41,715 nucleotides of DNA, taken from Parcubacteria group bacterium. Lineage in GTDB: Bacteria; Patescibacteriota; Minisyncoccia; Phycocordibacterales; JABMNX01. Every line of letters begins with the position of its first letter. Position 1 is the stretch's first letter. The position numbers and the translations under genes were made by a program. The notes under the pieces are model-generated. The model saw only the letters and a program-made list of their open reading frames with translations. It was not told the DNA's origin and made no database searches. Shown here piece by piece: positions 1 to 6,941 of this stretch. The stretch is from assembly GCA_016784305.1 (NCBI GenBank), contig JADHUY010000003.1, positions 1 through 41,715 of the forward strand, written 5' to 3'.

Positions 1-180
1 GAAAATAAGATTCAAGCGGCGAGGCGTTTCTACAATACAAATGTACGAGACTTAAACACAGCACTTCAAAGTTTTCCGCAAAATATAGTAGGAAATATGT
101 TTAAGTTTGAGGAGCGTGACTTCTTTGAGCTTGACGAGAGTGAAGCGGAAGCAAAGGATCCTGTAAAAGTGGAATTCTAA
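1..180 (+). CDS. lemA: LemA family protein, C-terminal part (truncated by window start)
   Basis: Frame 1 reads ENKIQAARRFYNTNVRDLNTALQSFPQNIVGNMFKFEERDFFEL..., the typical LemA C-terminus, ending in TAA at 178-180. Confidence 0.85.
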   Translation, partial: ENKIQAARRFYNTNVRDLNTALQSFPQNIVGNMFKFEERDFFELDESEAEAKDPVKVEF

Positions 181-183
181 AAT

Positions 184-699
184 ATGCCAGCTAAGGCAAT
201 AAGTACAGAGAGTGCGAAGAGCGACAAGCTTTTTTACTTTGTTGCAACTGCCATAGTTTACCGCGAATCTGATAAAAGGTGTCTTATATTAAAGCGTGAC
301 GAGCGCGAGAGGGTACATCCCGGGAAGTGGGCAATGCCTGGCGGGAAATTAGAATGGGGAGATTTTGATTTAAAAAATCCCACAAGTATGCATGACGATG
401 TGATTGTTTTTGATTACGCTATTAAGGAACTTTTAGAGAGGGAGGTTCGAGAGGAAGCGGGTATTGAGATTGAAGATCGCCCCCGCTACATTAAGAGTCT
501 AGTTTTCATACGTCCAGACGGTATTCCTGTTATCCTTGCTGACTTTGCAGCGAAATACAAATCGGGAGATATCGTTCTGGAAGAAGGAGCTTTTACAGAG
601 TACGCATGGGTAAATGAAAGTGAAGTGATGAAATATGATCTTATAGATGGAGTAGCGGATGAAGTAAAAGAGACGATAAAAATATTCAACAATGGCTAG
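184..699 (+). CDS. NUDIX hydrolase
   Basis: NUDIX box-like GGKLEWGD...AIKELLEREVREEAGIEIE. Confidence 0.9.
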   Translation: MPAKAISTESAKSDKLFYFVATAIVYRESDKRCLILKRDERERVHPGKWAMPGGKLEWGDFDLKNPTSMHDDVIVFDYAIKELLEREVREEAGIEIEDRPRYIKSLVFIRPDGIPVILADFAAKYKSGDIVLEEGAFTEYAWVNESEVMKYDLIDGVADEVKETIKIFNNG

Positions 700-1585
700 T
701 ATATACACACATCAAGATAGTAATGTAAGAAAGACGTGGCTTTTAATGAGTATCTTTTTGGTGGTGGTTATAGGAGTTGGGTGGGGTTTTTCTTATATTC
801 TTAATACTCCGATAATTCTTTGGGTGGCGGTGGGAATAAGTATAGCTATGAATGTAGGTGCGTATTGGTATTCGGATAAAATAGTTTTAAAGATGACGGG
901 TGCCAAAGAAGTTGTCAGGGAGGAGAATAGAGAGCTTTACAATATAGTTGAGAATCTGTCTATCACAGCTGGGCTACCAATGCCCAAGCTTTATATTATT
1001 GAGGACAGTGCACCAAACGCATTTGCAACAGGGCGTGACAAAGAGCACGCAGTAGTGGCGGTTACGACTGGGTTACTTAAAATGCTTGATAAAAACGAGC
1101 TTGAGGGTGTGGTAGCGCATGAGCTCTCTCATATTGGAAACAGAGATATGCTTGTGATGACAGTTGTGGTGGTTCTCGTTGGTTTTATTGCGCTTATTTC
1201 AGATTTCTTTATAAGAATGAGTCTTTTTGGTGGGCACGGTAATAACCGTGACAATAAATTTGGAGTAATTTTGGTAATAGCGGGGATTGTGCTTGCGATA
1301 CTCTCACCAATCATTGCAAAGCTTATCCAGTTAGCTATTTCAAGGAAAAGAGAGTTTTTGGCGGATGCTTCTGGCGCACTTTTAACACGCTACCCGGAAG
1401 GGCTTGCATCGGCACTTCAGAAAATTAGCTCATATAGAGCGCCAATGAAAAGGGCGAGTAATGCTACAGCGCATCTATTCATTTCAAATCCCTTTGGGGG
1501 TGAGGCTAAGAAGGGACTTCATAAGTTTTTTATGACGCATCCCCCGGTAGAAGAGAGAATAATGGCTTTAAGAGGTGGAAAGTAG
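692..1585 (+). CDS. htpX: HtpX-like M48 zinc metalloprotease
   Basis: HELSH zinc motif (VVAHELSHIGNRD), multiple TM segments, downstream EFLADASGA motif. Confidence 0.93.
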   Translation: MASIYTHQDSNVRKTWLLMSIFLVVVIGVGWGFSYILNTPIILWVAVGISIAMNVGAYWYSDKIVLKMTGAKEVVREENRELYNIVENLSITAGLPMPKLYIIEDSAPNAFATGRDKEHAVVAVTTGLLKMLDKNELEGVVAHELSHIGNRDMLVMTVVVVLVGFIALISDFFIRMSLFGGHGNNRDNKFGVILVIAGIVLAILSPIIAKLIQLAISRKREFLADASGALLTRYPEGLASALQKISSYRAPMKRASNATAHLFISNPFGGEAKKGLHKFFMTHPPVEERIMALRGGK

Positions 1586-1612
1586 GGTATTTACCCCCTT
1601 TTTAGTCCTTTT

Positions 1613-1669
1613 ATATAAGCCATATTTTACGACCCAATCAGTGATTGGGTCGTAAAATATGGCTTATAT
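1613..1669. repeat. 57-nt near-perfect palindrome (28-bp arms, 1-nt centre)
   Basis: Arms ATAAGCCATATTTTACGACCCAATCA / TGATTGGGTCGTAAAATATGGCTTAT around a central g; related palindrome at 26202-26250. Confidence 0.95.
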
Positions 1670-1687
1670 TGGTGTTTTTGACAGAGA

Positions 1688-1715
1688 TTGACAGGGCACA
1701 AATAGAGGCTATAAT
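1688..1715 (+). promoter_or_regulatory. Consensus-like sigma70 promoter
   Basis: TTGACA at 1688-1693, 16-bp spacer, TATAAT at 1710-1715. Confidence 0.7.
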
Positions 1716-1752
1716 GCTTTTGATTCGCATAGGACAAATTGGAGAACTCAGA

Positions 1753-1986
1753 ATGAGTCAAAATAATGAGGGACGCTGCGGTTACAAGGTACTACGGTAC
1801 GAAATCGAAATCCCGGTTGAAGGAGATGGTGCCTTGGGATGTGGTCAGACATTACACGAACCGCAAGAGCAGGTTGCTCGTCCGCTGGCGAATACGTCTT
1901 CTCCGATAGGCGATAGACAGGGATCGGATCGACAGCGTGGCATTCCCAGGCGTTGGAAGAACCGGGGCAGGATGCTCGGAGTCTGA
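1753..1986 (+). CDS. Small protein of unknown function (77 aa), GC-rich compared with flanks
   Basis: GGAGAA SD-like sequence before ATG 1753; MSQNNEGRCGYKVLRYEIEIPVEGDG...; own promoter and own terminator hairpin. Confidence 0.5.
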   Translation: MSQNNEGRCGYKVLRYEIEIPVEGDGALGCGQTLHEPQEQVARPLANTSSPIGDRQGSDRQRGIPRRWKNRGRMLGV

Positions 1987-2013
1987 TTTTATCAGGTCTA
2001 TGGGGGATATTTG

Positions 2014-2045
2014 GGGCGGCTTGGAGAAATTTCGAGCCGCCCTTT
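2014..2045 (+). terminator. Intrinsic terminator-like hairpin
   Basis: GGGCGGCT ... AGCCGCCC followed by TTT. Confidence 0.65.
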
Positions 2046-2143
2046 AGGATTTTGCGTAGGAGACAATAAAATGTCGTCAAATGGCGTTATTTTTACCATA
2101 TAGTTCTTATCCACAGTTTTAATACCTCCCCCATACTTACTGG

Positions 2144-2548
2144 AGAATTTTAAGTACGCTTACTGCTGGTTACATTGCCAACGCCTCTTCTACCTTGACT
2201 GCAAACTTAAACGTAGAAGGAGCCTTCTCTGCGTCTTCTACAGCGGCAATATCTGGATTGGTAACATTAGACTCTGGTTTTCTATCAAGCGCATCTTCAA
2301 CGGTTACTGGAAACTTTTCCGCAAATGGTACTTTAGCTGTAGCAACTTCAAGTCCTGCAGAAGAGGTTGGCATCACTGGTGACGTGTATGTTGACTCTGC
2401 TGCGACAACAACTCTACATGTTAAATCAACAGGTGCAGCTAACGGTGGTTGTTTAGAAATCGAAGGAGTAGATGACGTTATATATCGTCTCACAATAAAC
2501 ACAGTGACGGGTACAGGTCTTGTTGTTGAGGCTGGTACTTGTCAATAG
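2144..2548 (+). pseudogene. C-terminal remnant of a Ser/Thr/Ala-rich repetitive surface protein
   Basis: Open frame ...STLTAGYIANASSTLTANLNVEGAFSASSTAAISGLVTL...TTTLHVKSTGAANGGCLEIEGVDDVIYRLTI without a convincing start codon or N-terminus. Confidence 0.55.
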
Positions 2549-2567
2549 TAGTAGATTAGAAAAAATA

Positions 2568-3785
2568 ATGGAAATTAGATTAATGAAAGGTTACATAGTA
2601 GCCACACTAGCTCTGCTACTAGTTTTGCCACTTTTTGTGTATGCAACTGCGGATGAAGTTTCGCTTGTCCGTGGTGGAGGAGAATTCAGTATAGACGGGA
2701 CGACCATAACTATGACCGGGACGACTGATACTTCTATTGCAAGCACCACAGTAAATGCTAATAGCTTGACTATTACACTTGAGGCAGACTCTTCAATTGA
2801 GATGACTGCTTCTAATAGAAAAGAGCTTTCACACGATGCACCAGCCGCTAATGTAGATAAAGAAAGTGAATGCAGTAGTTCTCTTTCCAAATTGAAACTT
2901 AACGGCACTTCCACTCTTGTAACAGTTACAGTATCTATAGGCGAACTTTGTAGTACTGGTGGTTCTGGTGGTGGGTCAAGCACCGTTGGTGCTAGTAGCA
3001 GTAGCGGAGGAGGTAGTAGTGTTTCTACATCAGCCACGACCCCGTCTTCAACAGCAACTAATTCTGATACTGTGGTAGTGGCGTCAACAGACTCGGCGGG
3101 TGCACCTACAATTAATTCAACAGAAGCAGAAACTATAGAAACTACAGCAACTACACCAAATGTGTCTTCTAAATTTAGCAATCTACTGGCTCGTGGAGCA
3201 GCCAACTCAGATGTAAAAAGACTCCAACAACTTCTAAACTCTGACCCAGACACAAGGATTGCGTCAAATGGTGTCGGATCACCTGGGCAAGAGACAAACT
3301 ACTACGGCGCTTTAACTGAAGTTGCTGTGAAGAAGTTTCAAGCAAAGTACGGACTTGTATCAAATGGCACACCCGCGACAACAGGCTATGGACTTGTTGG
3401 ACCAAAGACAAGAGCAAAGCTTAGCGAAGTGTTTAGCGGAACATCGGTTCCAGCCACTTCAACTTCTTCTTCAGGAAGTTCTAGCAGCTCATCAGCGAGC
3501 GGAGTATCAGCAGTCTTCACCAAAGCACTTGGCGCAAACGACACTAACTCAGATGTAAAAAAACTCCAACAACTTCTAAACTCTGATCCAGCTACAAGGG
3601 TAGCCGCTAGCGGAGTTGGCTCACCTGGGCAAGAGACAAACTTCTATGGAGCACTGACCGAAGCTGCTGTGAAGAAATTCCAAACGAAATACGGGATTGT
3701 ATCAAGTGGTACACCAAGTACAACAGGCTATGGACTTGTTGGACCAAAGACAAGAAGTAAACTAAACGAAATTTTCGGCCAGTAA
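2568..3785 (+). CDS. Secreted protein with two tandem peptidoglycan-binding-like domains
   Basis: Signal peptide-like N-terminus (MKGYIVATLALLLVLPLFVYA); two near-identical units ...NSDVKRLQQLLNSDP...YYGALTEVAVKKFQAKYGLV...GYGLVGPKTRAKL. Confidence 0.85.
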   Translation: MEIRLMKGYIVATLALLLVLPLFVYATADEVSLVRGGGEFSIDGTTITMTGTTDTSIASTTVNANSLTITLEADSSIEMTASNRKELSHDAPAANVDKESECSSSLSKLKLNGTSTLVTVTVSIGELCSTGGSGGGSSTVGASSSSGGGSSVSTSATTPSSTATNSDTVVVASTDSAGAPTINSTEAETIETTATTPNVSSKFSNLLARGAANSDVKRLQQLLNSDPDTRIASNGVGSPGQETNYYGALTEVAVKKFQAKYGLVSNGTPATTGYGLVGPKTRAKLSEVFSGTSVPATSTSSSGSSSSSSASGVSAVFTKALGANDTNSDVKKLQQLLNSDPATRVAASGVGSPGQETNFYGALTEAAVKKFQTKYGIVSSGTPSTTGYGLVGPKTRSKLNEIFGQ

Positions 3786-3810
3786 GAAATTAGCAACTTA
3801 AAAACAAAAA

Positions 3811-3831
3811 GAGCGTCTCTGCGCTCTTTTT
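3811..3831 (+). terminator. Intrinsic terminator
   Basis: GAGCGTCTCTGCGCTCTTTTT. Confidence 0.75.
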
Positions 3832-3892
3832 GTTTATTATGTGTGGTGGCAAGTCGCCCAAGCGACATATTCGCATTACCAATACATTGCAA

Positions 3893-3960
3893 AGGAGGCA
3901 GGACTCGAATCTGCAAGGGTGTGAACCTATGGTGCCTTTCGGCACATTCGCTTTCTCCCG
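3893..3960 (-). pseudogene. Partial tRNA-Ser 3'-half relic directly downstream of tRNA-Ser(GGA)
   Basis: Minus strand: GAGAAAGCGAATGTGCCGAAAGGCACC...GCAGATTCGAGTCCTGCCTCC, resembling the 3' half of the adjacent tRNA-Ser. Confidence 0.6.
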
Positions 3961-3964
3961 CACA

Positions 3965-4052
3965 TGGCGGAGGAGACAGGATTTGAACCTGCGGTGCCTT
4001 TCGGCACACTCGCTTTCCAAGCGAGGGCCTTAAACCGCTCAGCCACTCCTCC
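3965..4052 (-). tRNA. tRNA-Ser(GGA), CCA encoded
   Basis: Minus strand GGAGGAGTGGCTGAGCGGTTTAAGGC...CTTGGAAAG...long variable arm...GGTTCAAATCCTGTCTCCTCCGCCA. Confidence 0.93.
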
Positions 4053-4055
4053 GCC

Positions 4056-4143
4056 ATGTGAAGGGATTGCGATTTCCAGCCGAACTTCGTTTTAGGAAAT
4101 CGGGAACAATCTCGCACACTTTAAAACTCAGCCACTCCTCCAA
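4056..4143 (-). pseudogene. Decayed tRNA-Ser-like copy upstream of tRNA-Ser(GGA)
   Basis: Minus strand starts GGAGGAGTGGCTGAG (identical to the tRNA 5' end) then diverges. Confidence 0.5.
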
Positions 4144-4203
4144 CTTATGGAGTATAAAGTAAAATATATCAACTATCCACTTTACAAGATACCTAGTATG
4201 CAA

Positions 4204-4223
4204 TACTCCAGTATACTGGAGTA
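4204..4223. promoter_or_regulatory. Operator-like palindrome copy 1
   Basis: TACTCCAGTATACTGGAGTA, perfect palindrome. Confidence 0.85.
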
Positions 4224-4224
4224 T

Positions 4225-4629
4225 ATGCCACATGTTTCTTCTAAAAAGATTGATAAAAAGACTTTGGAAAAGATGCACGATCTATTTTTCTCTACAATAA
4301 CAAGTAAGCGTGTCCCAAGAAAAAACCAACAAAAGTTTTTTGAAGAATTGCTCACCGAGACGGAGAAAGTAATGCTAGCGAAAAGGTTGACCGCCATAGC
4401 CCTTCTTTCTCGCGGGGTTTCTCCATACCAAGTTGGTAAAAGGATAAAATTAAGCGAAACCACTACAAACAAGCTCCAAATTAAGCTTGAGGAAGGAAAG
4501 TTTAGTCACATTATAAAAACACATTTAGCTCAAAGTAAAAGCGCTATTGGACATTATTTGGAGAATTTAATAAGCCCACCTCCTAAATATGGTAAGGGGC
4601 TTATGAAGCACTTGGAGGATACTTATTGA
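4225..4629 (+). CDS. TrpR/YerC-YecD family transcriptional regulator
   Basis: KFFEELLTETEKVMLAKRLTAIALLSRGVSPYQVGKRIKLSETTTNKL, TrpR-family HTH; in-frame ATG 4225 lies just after an operator-like palindrome (the longer ORF from 4147 reads through it). Confidence 0.8.
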   Translation: MPHVSSKKIDKKTLEKMHDLFFSTITSKRVPRKNQQKFFEELLTETEKVMLAKRLTAIALLSRGVSPYQVGKRIKLSETTTNKLQIKLEEGKFSHIIKTHLAQSKSAIGHYLENLISPPPKYGKGLMKHLEDTY

Positions 4630-4678
4630 GGAAACAGAACTTAAGCAATACAGAACCTTATGAATCTTAGGGACCGAT

Positions 4679-4704
4679 CACTACTCCAGTATACTGAAGT
4701 AGTG
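4679..4704. promoter_or_regulatory. Operator-like palindrome copy 2 (one mismatch)
   Basis: CACTACTCCAGTATACTGAAGTAGTG. Confidence 0.8.
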
Positions 4705-4766
4705 ACGAGGATGAGGCTTGTTGGGGCTTTGTAAATACATGCTAGGTGAGTTTTTAATGTGAACTT

Positions 4767-4800
4767 TAATAATTACTCCAGTATACTGGAGTAATTATTA
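4767..4800. promoter_or_regulatory. Operator-like palindrome copy 3 (34-bp perfect)
   Basis: TAATAATTACTCCAGTATACTGGAGTAATTATTA. Confidence 0.85.
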
Positions 4801-4851
4801 GAAGCTTATCTAAATGCTTGTCTAAACTTTTCGTAATTACACCACTACACA

Positions 4852-4879
4852 CCACTACTCCAGTATACTGGAGTAGTGG
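4852..4879. promoter_or_regulatory. Operator-like palindrome copy 4 (28-bp perfect)
   Basis: CCACTACTCCAGTATACTGGAGTAGTGG. Confidence 0.85.
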
Positions 4880-4936
4880 GGAAGTATATGGAAAAGGTTT
4901 ATAGTTTAAGTGTGAAAGGGTATATTAATAACAAAT

Positions 4937-5377
4937 ATGAAAGGGGATGTGAATAACACAAAAGCAGCAGATGATGCATATTGGAAAGAAAAGTTAACTC
5001 CGGAGCAGTATCGTATTTTGAGAGAAAAAGGCACAGAAGAGCCTTTTTCTGGCGAGCTAAATGATAACAAAGAGAAAGGAACTTATATTTGCGCAGCTTG
5101 TGGTGAGCCGCTTTTCTCGTCAGAGGATAAATTTGATTCGGGCACTGGCTGGCCTAGTTTTACAAAGCCGGTAAGCGAAGAGTCTATTGATGAAGAGGAG
5201 GACAATTCACTGCCATTTCAACCAAGAGTAGAGGTTAAATGTAGTAAGTGTGGCGGACACCTTGGACATGTTTTTGATGACCTGCCTGAGCACGCAGGGC
5301 AGGCAGGTGGTTCAAAAGAAGATGGCGGTGCTTGCTATTGTATAAACTCCTGTTCACTTGATTTTAAAGGTAAGTAG
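4937..5377 (+). CDS. msrB: Peptide methionine-R-sulfoxide reductase MsrB
   Basis: [24 protein letters not shown]...[14 protein letters not shown]...YCINSCSL. Confidence 0.93.
   Translation: MKGDVNNTKAADDAYWKEKLTPEQYRILREKGTEEPFSGELNDNKEKGTYICAACGEPLFSSEDKFDSGTGWPSFTKPVSEESIDEEEDNSLPFQPRVEVKCSKCGGHLGHVFDDLPEHAGQAGGSKEDGGACYCINSCSLDFKGK
5280..5308. repeat. CCTGCCTG/CAGGCAGG palindromic insert inside msrB
   Basis: ACCTGCCTG AGCACGCAGGG CAGGCAGGT; related to the perfect palindrome at 33607-33626. Confidence 0.6.
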
Positions 5378-5381
5378 ACAA

Positions 5382-6098
5382 CTATAAATCTAGACTTTTA
5401 AGGAGTTTTTTCAGGGTAATATCTGTTAGTTCAAGCAACTTTCCACTTGGCAAGTTGCCGAGATAGAGATTCATTATGCGAACTCTTTTGAGGTCTTTAA
5501 CTTGATATCCTAGATTCATTACCATTCTTCTTATCTGGTGACGCTTTCCTTCAGTTAGAATAATTTTAAATGTGAAGTCGTTTACTTTTATTACTTTTGC
5601 TGGTTTTGTGAAATATCCTTCAATATCAACTCCTTCACTTAGGTTTTTTATAAATCTCGTTGTAATCTTTTTGTCTACTTTAACAACGTACTCTTTTTCA
5701 TGTTCGTACTTGGGATTTAGCATCTTGTCTACGATTCGGCCGTCATCTGATAAAAGCATTAAGCCGTGTGATTCTTTATCAAGTCTTCCTAACGGAACCA
5801 CGTCTTCTTTCATTTTTGTAATATCAGCGACGCCTTTTTCGTTTTCTTGCGGATTGTTGGATACAATACCTTTTGGTTTATTAAACAAAAAGTATTTATA
5901 GGTTTTAGGTAGGTTTGCGACACTTTTTGCAACTACAACTTTGTCTCCTTTTTCTACTTTACTGCCGAGTTTTGCAACACTCCCGTTTATTTTTACTTTT
6001 CCGTCTGCAATTAGTTTATCTGCCCGTCTTCTTGAGGAGTAGCCTTTAAGCAGTAGGTATCTGTTAATGCGAATTGGAAAGTCAATATTATCTGTCAT
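5382..6098 (-). CDS. Pseudouridine synthase, RsuA/RluB/RluF family
   Basis: S4 domain (INRYLLLKGYSSRRRADKLIADGKVKING) plus GRLDKESHGLMLLSDDG catalytic motif and EGKRHQIRRM. Confidence 0.92.
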   Translation of the reverse strand: MTDNIDFPIRINRYLLLKGYSSRRRADKLIADGKVKINGSVAKLGSKVEKGDKVVVAKSVANLPKTYKYFLFNKPKGIVSNNPQENEKGVADITKMKEDVVPLGRLDKESHGLMLLSDDGRIVDKMLNPKYEHEKEYVVKVDKKITTRFIKNLSEGVDIEGYFTKPAKVIKVNDFTFKIILTEGKRHQIRRMVMNLGYQVKDLKRVRIMNLYLGNLPSGKLLELTDITLKKLLKSLDL

Positions 6099-6161
6099 CC
6101 ATACATGGTACTTATATGTCTGCTAGATTCAAGGAGTATATGTTTGTACAATATATGCTAT

Positions 6162-6632
6162 ATGAATAAAGTGGTTGTTAGTGCATTATTGTTTTTGATT
6201 TTTATTGTAGGATTTGTTTGGGTTTTTAATAGTAATAGTGGTTTTCTTCCGTATACAACACACGACATTTATTTGCCAGTAATTTTCATAGAGGGAACGC
6301 CTTTTAAAGTTGAAGTAGCAAAAACTCCTGAAGCAAGAAGAATCGGACTCTCAAATAGAGGAGCACTTGAATTTGGTCGTGGAATGTTGTTTCCATTTAG
6401 TACCAACGATACTCACGGTATATGGATGCGCGAAATGCTGTTTCCAATTGACATAATATGGTTAAACGAAGATTTAGAAGTAGTTGATATTAAAAGAGAC
6501 GCAAGAGTTGAGTCGTACCCCGAAGTTTTTAGACCAAAAATCCCAGCCAAGTATGTTCTTGAGTTAAGTGCTACATCGGCCGAAATATATAATATTAAAA
6601 TTGGTGATAAAGCTACTTTCACCGCTTTGTAA
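6162..6632 (+). CDS. DUF192 family protein, membrane-anchored/secreted
   Basis: N-terminal TM; EVAKTPEARRIGLSNRGALEFGRGMLFPF...GIWMREMLFPIDIIWL. Confidence 0.88.
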   Translation: MNKVVVSALLFLIFIVGFVWVFNSNSGFLPYTTHDIYLPVIFIEGTPFKVEVAKTPEARRIGLSNRGALEFGRGMLFPFSTNDTHGIWMREMLFPIDIIWLNEDLEVVDIKRDARVESYPEVFRPKIPAKYVLELSATSAEIYNIKIGDKATFTAL

Positions 6633-6653
6633 AAAGCGAACCGGATTTATCTA

Positions 6654-6840
6654 TATGGAAATAATGAGCAAAGAGGCTTAGCAACAAGATGTGCTCGGTA
6701 TAGTAATTTCCATACGAAATATATAGCTGTTTTGCTAAGTTTAATTTAGTGCATCAGCTACAAATCTTATCTAGCTCGCCCAGAAATCACGTGTAACAGC
6801 GACGAAGCTGGTGTGTGGGTTTACACTCAGAATTTTTTAT
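6654..6840 (+). ncRNA. Candidate structured leader RNA upstream of nrdJ
   Basis: Interleaved stems TATGGAAAT/ATTTCCATA and CTTAGCAA/TTGCTAAG form a possible pseudoknot; then a GTGTAA...TTACAC hairpin enclosing CAGC/GCTG followed by a T-run (aattttttat). Confidence 0.4.
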
Positions 6841-6941
6841 TACATGCTGTCTTTATTTGCTGTTTTCCACAGCTCTAAGATGCGTTATCAGGGGTAGAAT
6901 AGTTTAACACCATTAAAAAGTATCTTTAAACTATTCAGGAT

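Noticed and set aside
2591-3253. 220-aa antisense ORF over the PG-binding gene
   Set aside because: Shadow ORF opposite a Ser/Thr-rich gene; the sense strand has signal peptide and domains.
3187-3775. Tandem ~240-bp DNA repeat as a mobile element
   Set aside because: Explained by duplicated peptidoglycan-binding domains within one CDS.
3830-4033. ORF MFIMCGGKSPKRHIRITNTLQRRQDSNLQGCEPMVPFGTF...
   Set aside because: Antisense translation through tRNA-Ser and its relic; the RRQDSNLQG/RRQDLNLR-type strings are artefacts of reading T-arms.
3728-4117. Minus-strand ORF overlapping tRNA-Ser (also 3790-4020)
   Set aside because: Runs through the tRNA gene and terminator; no protein-like composition.
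6654-6840. Cobalamin riboswitch upstream of nrdJ
   Set aside because: I could not find the conserved B12-box-like AGYCAGGAGACCTGCC or related core; left as an unclassified leader.
6640-6935. tmRNA or 4.5S RNA in the gap before nrdJ
   Set aside because: No tRNA-like ends, tag ORF or SRP GGAAGCAGC-type loop visible.
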